A stretch of DNA of 6,492 bases from Campylobacteraceae bacterium (GTDB lineage Bacteria > Campylobacterota > Campylobacteria > Campylobacterales > Campylobacteraceae), in NCBI GenBank assembly GCA_031276365.1, contig JAISNG010000114.1, forward strand, positions 1-6,492, given 5' to 3'. The notes below the pieces were generated by a model. It saw only the letters and a list, made by a program, of their open reading frames with translations. It made no database searches and was not told the origin of the DNA. Position numbers and translations under genes: made by a program. Positions 1 to 6,492 of the stretch are shown here, in pieces (the stretch's first letter is position 1; the number at the start of each line of letters is the position of its first letter).

Positions 1-473
1 AGTTTAGTTTTTCCAGCGCAGTGGATAGCGATTATAAGACATTAACCGAAGCGATTTTGGAAAACAGATTTAAGTTTGGGGAGATTCATATAAGCAGAAC
101 TTCGGTATCCATAAAGAACGATACTATTGACACCAATGAACCGATTTTTATAAAAGGTATCGTGTCGCTAAATAAAAGAGACGGCAAAAAGAAAGTTTTC
201 AAGGACATCAGAGATGATGATTTTGTAAGCAGGCTGGAGCTTAATCTGTTTGCAAAAACTTCCGCTTTGATTGGGCGCAGACACGATTTTATGCCAAAAT
301 TTGAAATAGCGCAGCTTGGCAAAAGCCACGTTATATTTTACAAGCAAATAGGTCATCTTGCACATGAAGTTATTTTGAAAACCGTAGTTGATGAAACGAG
401 CGCAAATGTATTATTTCACGCGGGTATCGGCTCAAGCAATGCTAAGGGCATTGGCTTTATGAGGGCTATATAA
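1..473 (+). CDS. cas6: Cas6 CRISPR RNA endonuclease, 3' part (5' end cut by window)
   Basis: Cas6 binds the repeat in the pre-crRNA and cleaves it to give mature crRNAs for Cascade. The frame is open from base 3 (156 codons visible before TAA at 471-473), so the gene begins upstream of the window. A GTG at 21 is probably internal, because a 150-residue product would be too short for a Cas6, which usually has about 200-250 residues. The strongest evidence is the C-terminal glycine-rich loop AGIGSSNAKGIGF (about 420-458), which matches the GxGxxxxxGxGF signature closing the second ferredoxin-like fold of Cas6 proteins. The N-terminal half, which would carry the usual catalytic histidine, is not visible, so activity cannot be judged. 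Its position just before cas8b, separated by 2 bases, fits the usual I-B order. Assignment is confident as Cas6; the subfamily is not resolved. Confidence 0.9.
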   Translation, partial: FSFSSAVDSDYKTLTEAILENRFKFGEIHISRTSVSIKNDTIDTNEPIFIKGIVSLNKRDGKKKVFKDIRDDDFVSRLELNLFAKTSALIGRRHDFMPKFEIAQLGKSHVIFYKQIGHLAHEVILKTVVDETSANVLFHAGIGSSNAKGIGFMRAI

Positions 474-475
474 AT

Positions 476-2287
476 ATGGCGGACTTAATCAAATCTCTCT
501 TTGAAATAGGCGATTGCTACATAAGCGAAAAAGCCGAAGAGGTCAACAAAGTTACATCATCTAAAAATGTAAAAATATATCAATTTGAGATAAGCGACCT
601 ATCCAAGCCCTTATATGCCGCGTTGAAAGAACCAAATATCAGCAGGCATGTTTGTGTCAGAAGAGCGAGTGCAGGCAAACTTTTTTATCCTACTATTCAA
701 CTCATCAATAAAGATAATTTTAAAGAACAGTTAACAAAAGGTTTTGAAGTTCAAGATAAAAAAATCAACAAAGAGATTTCAAATACAAATAAAGAAGTTT
801 TAGATGCATTGGCGGCATTTATCGCCGCATACAATGATAATAAAAATATTATATGCATTGATGACATAAATATAGAAAAAGAAAATACATTTTTCATCTC
901 TTTAACATATAAAGGAGAGACATATTATGAAATTTTCCCCGAATTGTTTGATAATTATTGTAACAATCCGGATGTTATAGAGGAAACTTTTGATGGTATT
1001 GATTTCCCAACACAAAAAAGCGAAGAGATTGGATATGACGCTAATTTACCGTTTTGTTCAAGCAATGAGATAGTCAATGAAAGTCTTGCAAAAAACGTCA
1101 AAAAACATCTGCTTCATCTCTCCAAATCAAGTGCTTCAAGGGTTAAATTTGGGTTTGAATTAGCGATAAAAGGTAAAAAATTTAATTTCTCTGTAGGAAA
1201 AATGAAAATGACCGTTTTGCCCTCTATTTTGGGAGATGTTAATGATGCAGATAGAAAACGGCTGTTTGATTTATTAAAAGATTTGCGGGATGACGACAAA
1301 AACAGTCCAAATCCTAACGCTATAGGCGAAAAAATAGAATATTTTAACGACTTCATAGAAGAGTTGGTAAAAGCGGCAACTCTAGAGCAAAAATCAGGAT
1401 TGGCAATAGTGAATACGCTTTTGCTTTTTGAACAGTCAAACGCCAAAATAGCTATTTTAAAAATGATAAACGACGTTTCACCATCTCAGATTTTGAAAAT
1501 AAAAGATGCTATGAAGCGTGATAATTACAATATTACGACTTCATGGAGCAATTATCAAACAAGTATCAAAGAATATGATGTGTCTGAAGCAAATCAGGAC
1601 AAAATTGCCTTTTATCTGCCGCAGTTTTTAAAAGAAGATTTGGATATTGGTAAAGCTCACAATGCAAATATTTTTCTGTTAGACGATAGAAAAATTGGCG
1701 AGCGTGAATTTTTGAACAATGCGGCGAAGTTAAATTTCAAAGGTGGTTATAGGAGTGGTTTTAGAGATATTCAAAAATTGGCAGATTTTTTTTATACAAT
1801 AGATAAAGTGCCGCAAATAATATTAAGAAAGTTGGAGGATTTTAAGATGGAGATTCAAAAGATTGAGGAGTTGCAGGAGCTGCTGGATAAGACACCGTTT
1901 ATAGTTGCGGATAATAACACAGCTTTAAAAACTGCTTACTGGATGGGCGCCTTATGCTACTTTTTAACAGCAAGAGAATATGGTTTGTCAGGAAAAAACA
2001 TACTAAAAAGAAAGAGAAACATTTTGGGTATTTTAGACTATAAAAAACTCGCAAAACTGTATGAACTTCTTGAGGCAACAGCCATAAAAATAGAAAAGAT
2101 GGACGAAATAAGAAGTATAGGTAAAAAAGCGGCTTATTGCAGAGAAAAGCTTATCGAAAATTATAAATATATAAAAGACAATATGTCATATGTTGTAAAT
2201 GCTTCAAGTATTCAGTTAGCATTTGCGGCAGGCGAAGAAGATGCTAAAAAAATTAAAAAAGATAAAAACCAAGAAGAGGAGAATTAA
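476..2287 (+). CDS. cas8b: Cas8b, large subunit of type I-B Cascade (Csh1/TM1802-like)
   Basis: A 603-residue protein placed between cas6 and cas7, the position of the I-B large subunit, which recognises the PAM and helps recruit Cas3. Identification rests on position, length (family members are roughly 500-700 residues) and the general Csh1 layout, since Cas8 sequences diverge fast: a mixed alpha/beta N-terminal part, a stretch around residues 224-251 (KFGFELAIKGKK followed by a beta-rich segment ending in VLPSIL), and a helical C-terminal part from about residue 445. Seven cysteines are scattered (14, 60, 127, 162, 194, 494, 555) with no CxxC pair, so no zinc finger is visible. The tail, residues 586-603, is highly charged. 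The ATG at 476 follows the cas6 stop by 2 bases with GAGGG at 461-465 as a plausible ribosome binding site. The C-terminal 146 residues probably also serve as a separately translated Cas11b. The family call is firm; the exact Cas8b subgroup is less certain. Confidence 0.88.
   Translation: MADLIKSLFEIGDCYISEKAEEVNKVTSSKNVKIYQFEISDLSKPLYAALKEPNISRHVCVRRASAGKLFYPTIQLINKDNFKEQLTKGFEVQDKKINKEISNTNKEVLDALAAFIAAYNDNKNIICIDDINIEKENTFFISLTYKGETYYEIFPELFDNYCNNPDVIEETFDGIDFPTQKSEEIGYDANLPFCSSNEIVNESLAKNVKKHLLHLSKSSASRVKFGFELAIKGKKFNFSVGKMKMTVLPSILGDVNDADRKRLFDLLKDLRDDDKNSPNPNAIGEKIEYFNDFIEELVKAATLEQKSGLAIVNTLLLFEQSNAKIAILKMINDVSPSQILKIKDAMKRDNYNITTSWSNYQTSIKEYDVSEANQDKIAFYLPQFLKEDLDIGKAHNANIFLLDDRKIGEREFLNNAAKLNFKGGYRSGFRDIQKLADFFYTIDKVPQIILRKLEDFKMEIQKIEELQELLDKTPFIVADNNTALKTAYWMGALCYFLTAREYGLSGKNILKRKRNILGILDYKKLAKLYELLEATAIKIEKMDEIRSIGKKAAYCREKLIENYKYIKDNMSYVVNASSIQLAFAAGEEDAKKIKKDKNQEEEN
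1834..1838 (+). promoter_or_regulatory. Internal Shine-Dalgarno for Cas11b within cas8b
   Basis: GGAGG lies 8 bases before the ATG at 1847, which is in frame with cas8b (codon 458). Both the match to the anti-Shine-Dalgarno and the spacing are as good as or better than those of the annotated gene starts in this operon. In type I-B, I-C and I-D systems the small subunit is known to be made from an internal start in the large-subunit gene, so a strong site precisely here is probably functional rather than a chance codon run (LEDFKM). Confidence 0.8.
1847..2287 (+). CDS. cas11b: Cas11b small subunit, predicted internal translation product of cas8b
   Basis: An in-frame ATG at codon 458 of cas8b would yield a 146-residue protein ending at the same TAA. 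It is preceded by GGAGG at ideal spacing. The product looks almost wholly helical: a coiled, charged first helix (MEIQKIEELQELLDKTPF), a hydrophobic helix AYWMGALCYFLTAREYG (product residues about 30-46), a further helix DYKKLAKLYELLEATAIKIEKM (residues about 64-85) and a last one around YCREKLIENYKYIKDNM (residues 97-113), then an acidic and lysine-rich tail. Size and helical content agree with known Cas11 small subunits, which pack as copies along the belly of Cascade and stabilise the crRNA-DNA duplex and displaced strand. No separate cas11 gene exists between cas8b and cas7, which supports the internal origin. What is seen is the start signal and the frame; that the protein is made is an inference from other I-B systems. 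Confidence 0.75.
   Translation: MEIQKIEELQELLDKTPFIVADNNTALKTAYWMGALCYFLTAREYGLSGKNILKRKRNILGILDYKKLAKLYELLEATAIKIEKMDEIRSIGKKAAYCREKLIENYKYIKDNMSYVVNASSIQLAFAAGEEDAKKIKKDKNQEEEN
2277..2281 (+). promoter_or_regulatory. Shine-Dalgarno that fixes the cas7 start
   Basis: AGGAG, inside the last codons of cas8b, lies 7 bases before ATG 2289. The cas7 frame is open further upstream to an ATG at 2223, but that ATG lies deep in cas8b and would add 22 mostly lysine residues unlike the family. The ribosome binding site decides for 2289. Confidence 0.85.
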
Positions 2288-2288
2288 A

Positions 2289-3281
2289 ATGAGCACGGCA
2301 AAGAGAAAAGAGATACTGTTTTTGTGGGACGGAGAAAATTGGAATCCAAACGGCGACATTTTAACCGGTAATGCTCCAAGATATGATACCGACGCACAAC
2401 TGGCTTTGGTAACAGACGTAAGAGTTAAAAGAACCATCAGAGATTTTATAGATTTAAGAGATAAAAATCCTAAAAATAGAATTTTTATCAAAACATATAT
2501 GGATGAAGATGGAAAATACTTTCTTGATGCAAAATCAGCCATTAAACGCGAAATACCGGATATAGAAAAAAAGAAAAAAGATGAGATAAAGCAAATCGTC
2601 AAAGATAACTTCATAGATATCCGTGCTTTTGGAGCTGTTATACCTATACAAGATAAAGGCAGTAAAAAAGCCGCCGCCAAAGACGAAGAAAAAACGGAAA
2701 AAGATGACTCATCCACGGGAGAGTCTTTAACAGGCGCCGTTCAATTTAAAATGTCAAAAAGCATTCACAAGGTAACGCCCGTAGAGTTGCAGGGAAGCGG
2801 TGCATTTGCAAGCAGTTATGATGAAAAAGATACTAAAAAACAAAAAAGCAATAAAACATTCAGGGAAGAGACCTATCTGCCTTACGCGATGTTTGCTACT
2901 TACGGCATTGTAGATGCTTTTAATGCAAAAGCGAATGATTTTACCGAAGATGATTTTGTAGTCATCAGAGATGCTCTTTGGAAAGGAACGCAAAATCTCA
3001 TCACGAGAAGTAAAATAGGTCAAAAATCAAGACTGCTTCTTGTGATAGAGCATGACGACGATGCAGGACTTGTCGGCGATTTGAACAATTTGCTCACGAT
3101 TTCCGAAACGATTGAAGATAGAGCGCGAAATATAAGCGACTTGGAGCTTGGATTTGATAAATTAATAGATAAAATAAATGGTGTAAAAAGCGCTTTAAAC
3201 GTTAATTATATCTGCGATGACGAGTTTTTTTCACAGTATAGTACAAAGTTTCCAAATACATGGAAGAGAATTTTGTTATGA
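2289..3281 (+). CDS. cas7: Cas7, Cascade backbone subunit (type I-B, Csh2-like)
   Basis: A 330-residue RAMP-fold protein that polymerises along the crRNA spacer to form the Cascade backbone. Family landmarks are clear: EILFLWDGENWNPNGD (residues 8-23, with the hallmark NPNGD), VTDVRVKRTIRDF (41-53), FIDIRAFGAV (108-117), GAVQFKMSKSIHKV (149-162), LPYAMFATYGIVDAFNAK (197-214) and LITRSKIGQKSRLLLVIEH (237-255). It is somewhat longer than typical Csh2 proteins (about 280-310), partly because of a lysine/glutamate/serine-rich linker at residues 121-147 and another charged stretch near 178-190. The start at 2289 has an AGGAG site 7 bases upstream and lies 1 base after the cas8b stop. The stop overlaps the cas5 start as ATGA, suggesting coupled translation. 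The assignment is very secure. Confidence 0.96.
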   Translation: MSTAKRKEILFLWDGENWNPNGDILTGNAPRYDTDAQLALVTDVRVKRTIRDFIDLRDKNPKNRIFIKTYMDEDGKYFLDAKSAIKREIPDIEKKKKDEIKQIVKDNFIDIRAFGAVIPIQDKGSKKAAAKDEEKTEKDDSSTGESLTGAVQFKMSKSIHKVTPVELQGSGAFASSYDEKDTKKQKSNKTFREETYLPYAMFATYGIVDAFNAKANDFTEDDFVVIRDALWKGTQNLITRSKIGQKSRLLLVIEHDDDAGLVGDLNNLLTISETIEDRARNISDLELGFDKLIDKINGVKSALNVNYICDDEFFSQYSTKFPNTWKRILL

Positions 3282-4018
3282 GCAAAGAACAATTCATCGC
3301 GGTTGATATCTGGGGTGATTTTGCGCACTTTTCTCATCCATCGACCGTTTACTCTTCCATCACATATCCCGTGCCGCCAAAAAGCGCTGTTATGGGATTT
3401 TTAGGCGCTGTTTGCGGCAAAGCAAGAGATGAATATAAAGAGTGGCTTGGAGAGTTTTATTACGCTGTCTCTATTTTAAATCCTATCAGAAAAATAAAAT
3501 TTAGTTTCAACGGCATACCGAATATACTAAATATAGCCTACTATAGAAAAGGTGTTATGCCATCTTCAAAGTATAAAGCGAAGCAATTTTACAGAGAACT
3601 TATAGTTGAACCAAAATACAGGATTTTTTTAAAGTTTGAAAATCAAAACGTCAAAAATGAAGTTGAGTCTTTTCTCTCAAATCACAAATCATGCTACACG
3701 CCCTATCTTGGCATCAATAGCTGCATAGCGGATTTTAGCTATTTGCCGATAGAAGAAATTAGTTTGATAACAGATGAAATTTTTGACGCCGACACTATGA
3801 TAGAGCAAAAATTTTACAGCGGCACAGTTATTGAAGGGCAAAGGCTTGCTTCTCAAATTATGCCGTTTGATATTGAGCCGCATGATAGAGTGTTTGTAGA
3901 TTTTAAAGAGACGCTGATAGAGTTAAAGGGTATTCCGTTAATGACAAAAAATAACAGCAATTCATGGGCGATAAAAATAAAAAGCGAAGAAAAAATATCA
4001 AATATATTTCTATGTTAA
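3278..4018 (+). CDS. cas5: Cas5, crRNA 5'-handle binding subunit (type I-B, Cas5h-like)
   Basis: A 246-residue RAMP protein that caps the 5' handle of the crRNA in Cascade and contacts Cas8b. The N-terminal signature is typical of Cas5h: FIAVDIWGDFAHFSHPSTVYSS (residues 6-27) followed by YPVPPKSAVMGFLGAVCG (30-47), and then YTPYLGINSCIADFSYL (140-156) in the family's second conserved block. An ATG 18 bases upstream (3260) is in frame and would add MEENFV, but ATG 3278 is preferred: it overlaps the cas7 TGA as ATGA, has a GAAGAG-like purine run (3263-3268) at suitable spacing, and puts the conserved VDIWGDF close to the N terminus as in relatives. No catalytic site for repeat cleavage is needed here because the operon has its own Cas6. 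It overlaps the following cas3 by 7 bases. Confidence 0.94.
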   Translation: MSKEQFIAVDIWGDFAHFSHPSTVYSSITYPVPPKSAVMGFLGAVCGKARDEYKEWLGEFYYAVSILNPIRKIKFSFNGIPNILNIAYYRKGVMPSSKYKAKQFYRELIVEPKYRIFLKFENQNVKNEVESFLSNHKSCYTPYLGINSCIADFSYLPIEEISLITDEIFDADTMIEQKFYSGTVIEGQRLASQIMPFDIEPHDRVFVDFKETLIELKGIPLMTKNNSNSWAIKIKSEEKISNIFLC

Positions 4019-6273
4019 ACTTCAATTCACATCCGAATATAAGCATAAATGAACACATAAAAAATATGCTGCAAAATGATGACGAAGAGATTGAGTTAAA
4101 AGTAAAATATTTTCATGATTTGGCAAAAGCGAGTGTGGAGTTTCAAAAAAAATTGTGTGGAGAAGATAACAAAAACTATAGCCATGCGATAGAGTCTGCT
4201 GTTTTATTTTTTATCATGAATGATGGCGAAATAAACCCAGATGATATGATTACCGCGCTTTTGGCTATATTGTGTCATCATACTCGCCTGAAAGATGCAA
4301 AACAAATCTTTAAACATGATGATGGCAGTGAAGCGATTAGCTCTGCTATAGATAATCTTGGGCGTGAAAAAACTTTTGATAATCTGCCTGCCGAATATTT
4401 TGATAAATTTAATACATTAAATAAGAATAATTTGAGCGAATATATGCAAAAACAAATCAGAAAAATTTTTAGAGATAAAAAATTTCTTCTCAAAGATGTA
4501 ATAAAGCAGCGATTTTTATTCTCAAATCTTATTTTTAACGACAAATACAGCGTGATAAGCGGTGAAAGATTTCATTTTGGCAGTCCATACTTTAACGGCA
4601 TTTTTAAAGAGCATATTGTAAATAAATATTTGGCAGATAAACCAAACATAAGAGATGATTTTAGAAACAGCATTTTGGAAAAATACTCCGCCAATAAAGA
4701 CAAAAAAATATTTGTTATAAGCGCCCCGACAGGCATTTCCAAAACTTTAACCTCTCTTGCTTTAGCTGAACAAATCGGCAAAAAGATTATTTTCGCGCCG
4801 CCGATTACCGCCATCATAGACCAAGTGCATGATGATATCAAAATGATTTGTGCCGATAAAATCGAACCCATAAAGATTCACCATAAAACATTTATAGATA
4901 TTGATAATGACGAAAACAAAGAACGGTACAATAAGGAAAAATTTTTATCCGAAACGCTGCATGGAGATATCGTTGTAACGACACAATGGCAGATTATGAG
5001 TGCACTTTTTTCCAATAAAAACTCTGATTGTACAAAGATATATTCGCTGAAAAACAGCACGATTATTATTGATGAAGTACAATCTCTTCCTTACCAAATC
5101 ATAAATATTTTTGAGGATTATATCGAAGAATTGTCCAAGCTATACAATATCACTTTTGTATTGATGAGTGCCACTATGCCGCATTTTTCAAAAGATTTTT
5201 GTATTTTGTCGGATGATAAGTTTTTTGACTGTTACAACAGATATAAACTTGAGTGGTTAAAAGACAGCAGAATGTCTAAAGATGCGATAGAAAAAAATCA
5301 AAATATACTGATAGAGTCTATCATCAAAAGTGCAAAAAAGAACAATAAAATCTTAGTTGTATTAAATCAAATAGCTACTGCGCAAGAGATTTTTATGATA
5401 CTGAAAAAGAGCAAACTAAAATCCCATAAAATTTTATCTTTGACCACATATATGTTGGAAGAGCATAGAAATGAAGTGATACAGTATGTAAAAAATGCCT
5501 CAAAAAATGAGAAAATCATACTTGTTTCTACACAATCAATAGAAGCAGGAGTGGATTTGGATTTTGATGTCGGATATCGCGAAATTGCGCCTGTGTCGTC
5601 AATAATACAAACAGCAGGAAGGGTAAATCGTCATGGATTAAACAATGATGATGAGATAAGAACGCTGTTTATTTTCGGAACAATCAGCGAATATACCAAC
5701 AAAATTTACGGCGATATGTTTGTTGTGAGCAGATCATTTTTGTCAAGGCTGGAAGAGCAGAAAAGCATTTTTGAAAAGGATATTTTGAATATCGTAAAGG
5801 CTTATTTTAAAGGATTGCCATCAAATGATTCACGCATTGTAGAAGAATATATCAGTACCGCAGCACATGAAAAAATTCATAAAGAGATATTTGAAAAATA
5901 TATTGAGGTAGATGAGTTTAAAGAGTCTTTGTATGTGGCAGATGAAGAGAATGAAATTTGGTGTCATAAGATTTTAGAATTGTATCAACAAAGATATCTT
6001 GAGAAAAATCAAAATAGAGATAAATTTTTTGAAATCAACGATATGATAGATTGCCTTTTCAAAAAATATATTGCACCAAATATTGTAAAAGTAGCCAAAA
6101 AAGATATCTGCAACGCCTCAAGCTTCAACAAGCGCTACTGCTCCAAGATACCATCATCTTATGACAATATATACGTAATGAACAAAGAGTATTATAATAA
6201 GGATGTTGGTATTGCCAAAAAAAATGTTATGGAAAAATTTCAAGACGATGTTACGGATATCTCCGTAAGTTAG
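4012..6273 (+). CDS. cas3: Cas3, HD nuclease-helicase of type I CRISPR interference
   Basis: A 753-residue protein that is recruited to target-bound Cascade, nicks the displaced strand and degrades DNA while unwinding it with ATP. The N-terminal HD domain shows SHPNISINEH (residues 6-15), FHDLAKA (34-40, metal-binding H35-D36), NYSHAIESA (55-63) and CHHTRLKD (88-95, H89-H90). The SF2 helicase part has Walker A APTGISKT (238-245), Walker B IIIDEVQ (351-357), motif III MSATMP (385-390), motif V region VSTQSIEAGVDLDFD (505-519) and motif VI QTAGRVNRHG (533-542). A C-terminal domain ends with YNKDVGI, as in other Cas3 proteins. HD and helicase are fused in one chain, the common arrangement. ATG 4012 overlaps the cas5 stop (ATGTTAA). 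The in-frame ATG at 3964 would add 16 mostly basic residues and is less likely, but neither has a good Shine-Dalgarno, so expression probably depends on coupling to cas5. Walker A has Ser where the family usually has Gly. Confidence 0.95.
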   Translation: MLNFNSHPNISINEHIKNMLQNDDEEIELKVKYFHDLAKASVEFQKKLCGEDNKNYSHAIESAVLFFIMNDGEINPDDMITALLAILCHHTRLKDAKQIFKHDDGSEAISSAIDNLGREKTFDNLPAEYFDKFNTLNKNNLSEYMQKQIRKIFRDKKFLLKDVIKQRFLFSNLIFNDKYSVISGERFHFGSPYFNGIFKEHIVNKYLADKPNIRDDFRNSILEKYSANKDKKIFVISAPTGISKTLTSLALAEQIGKKIIFAPPITAIIDQVHDDIKMICADKIEPIKIHHKTFIDIDNDENKERYNKEKFLSETLHGDIVVTTQWQIMSALFSNKNSDCTKIYSLKNSTIIIDEVQSLPYQIINIFEDYIEELSKLYNITFVLMSATMPHFSKDFCILSDDKFFDCYNRYKLEWLKDSRMSKDAIEKNQNILIESIIKSAKKNNKILVVLNQIATAQEIFMILKKSKLKSHKILSLTTYMLEEHRNEVIQYVKNASKNEKIILVSTQSIEAGVDLDFDVGYREIAPVSSIIQTAGRVNRHGLNNDDEIRTLFIFGTISEYTNKIYGDMFVVSRSFLSRLEEQKSIFEKDILNIVKAYFKGLPSNDSRIVEEYISTAAHEKIHKEIFEKYIEVDEFKESLYVADEENEIWCHKILELYQQRYLEKNQNRDKFFEINDMIDCLFKKYIAPNIVKVAKKDICNASSFNKRYCSKIPSSYDNIYVMNKEYYNKDVGIAKKNVMEKFQDDVTDISVS

Positions 6274-6282
6274 AGAGCAAAT

Positions 6283-6492
6283 ATGTATGTGATAGCCATT
6301 TATGATATAGCCGACAAGAAAATTTATCAGGAAAAAGATAACAGCCGAAGAATAAGAAAGCAGTTTGAAAAGTATCTAAAAAGAGTAAATTACAGCGTGT
6401 TTGAAGGGGAACTTAGCGCGGCAGAGTATAAATCGCTTTTTGGATATGTGAAAAAATATGCAAATCAAAAACTTGACTCCATAGTATTTTAT
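6283..6492 (+). CDS. cas2: Cas2 adaptation protein, 5' part (cut by window end)
   Basis: The first 70 codons of a Cas2, which pairs with Cas1 as the scaffold of the spacer integrase. The start MYVIAIYDIADKK shows the first beta strand with the conserved acidic residue (D8) after YD. SVFEGELS (residues 38-45) is the other family hallmark, between a helix rich in arginine and lysine (SRRIRKQFEKYLKRV, 21-35) and the next helix. The last visible residues, LDSIVFY, match the following strand. Full Cas2 proteins have about 90 residues, so only the last part is missing. It starts 9 bases after the cas3 stop with a weak AGAGAG (6272-6277) as the likely ribosome binding site. Finding it directly after cas3, without cas4 or cas1 between, is less usual for I-B. 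Confidence 0.93.
   Translation, partial: MYVIAIYDIADKKIYQEKDNSRRIRKQFEKYLKRVNYSVFEGELSAAEYKSLFGYVKKYANQKLDSIVFY

Larger units (their letters stand above)
1..6492 (+). other. Type I-B cas operon (cas6-cas8b-cas7-cas5-cas3-cas2), both ends open
   Basis: All genes run in one direction with junctions of +2, +1, -4, -7 and +9 bases, leaving no room for internal promoters or terminators between genes. The longest stretch without a gene is 9 bases. The full interference set is present and intact. Transcription must start upstream of base 1, and the operon continues past base 6492, where cas1 and possibly cas4 and the CRISPR array may lie. No repeat-spacer structure is seen in the window. Confidence 0.9.

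Noticed and set aside
913..980. Good Shine-Dalgarno (AGGAG, 913-917) before an out-of-frame ATG at 927 inside cas8b.
   Set aside because: The frame closes after 17 codons at 978-980 and the purine run encodes KGE in Cas8b; nothing supports a functional peptide.
2223..2288. Upstream ATG that would extend cas7 by 22 residues into cas8b.
   Set aside because: The extension is a lysine-rich shadow of the cas8b tail in another frame; AGGAG and family length place the start at 2289.
2460..2489. Perfect 9-base inverted repeat GATAAAAAT / ATTTTTATC with a 12-base loop inside cas7.
   Set aside because: It lies within conserved-length coding sequence, is all A/T except the end pair, and is expected by chance in DNA of this composition; no U-tract terminator context or gene end.
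2216..2716. Long antisense open frame (166 residues) opposite the cas8b/cas7 junction.
   Set aside because: Phenylalanine-, serine- and leucine-rich shadow of lysine/glutamate-rich coding sequence on the + strand, with no recognisable domain; the other antisense frames in the window are rejected for the same reason.
1..6492. CRISPR array, tRNA, insertion sequence or transposon ends.
   Set aside because: No regularly spaced direct repeats, no tRNA-like structure and no transposase; the whole window is filled by cas genes with gaps of at most 9 bases.

Overview
This window holds most of a single CRISPR-Cas operon of subtype I-B, all on the + strand. In order: the 3' part of cas6, a complete cas8b (Csh1/TM1802-like large subunit), cas7 (Csh2-like backbone), cas5 (Cas5h-like), a full-length cas3 (HD nuclease plus SF2 helicase), and the first 70 codons of cas2, cut by the window end. 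Subtype I-B is inferred from the combination of a Csh1-like Cas8b, an NPNGD-bearing Csh2-like Cas7, a short Cas5h and Cas6. No CRISPR array, leader, promoter or terminator is visible, so the array and the remaining adaptation genes must lie outside.

The genes are packed very tightly: cas6/cas8b are 2 bases apart, cas8b/cas7 1 base apart, cas7/cas5 overlap by 4 bases (ATGA), cas5/cas3 overlap by 7 bases (ATGTTAA), and cas3/cas2 are 9 bases apart. This points to one polycistronic transcript with translational coupling. All complete genes have open, undamaged frames and intact core motifs, so the interference module looks functional.

Together the products would act as follows. Cas6 cuts the pre-crRNA. 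Cas5, multiple Cas7 and Cas8b assemble on the crRNA as Cascade. Cas3 is recruited to unwind and degrade target DNA, and Cas2 works with a Cas1 not seen here in spacer capture. The most informative detail is inside cas8b: a strong Shine-Dalgarno (GGAGG, 1834-1838) sits 8 bases before an in-frame ATG at 1847. From there the reading frame gives a separate 146-residue helical protein, the expected size and place for the small subunit Cas11b. The other notable point is that cas2 directly follows cas3, where cas4 and cas1 would commonly be.

The DNA is A+T-rich, with lysine-, isoleucine- and asparagine-rich proteins and strong Shine-Dalgarno sites. The style resembles Campylobacterota (Sulfurimonas/Sulfurospirillum/Arcobacter-like), but this is an impression from composition and protein flavour, not a proven placement. 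I see no evidence of a new type of system; this is a recognisable I-B locus with a few features worth checking.
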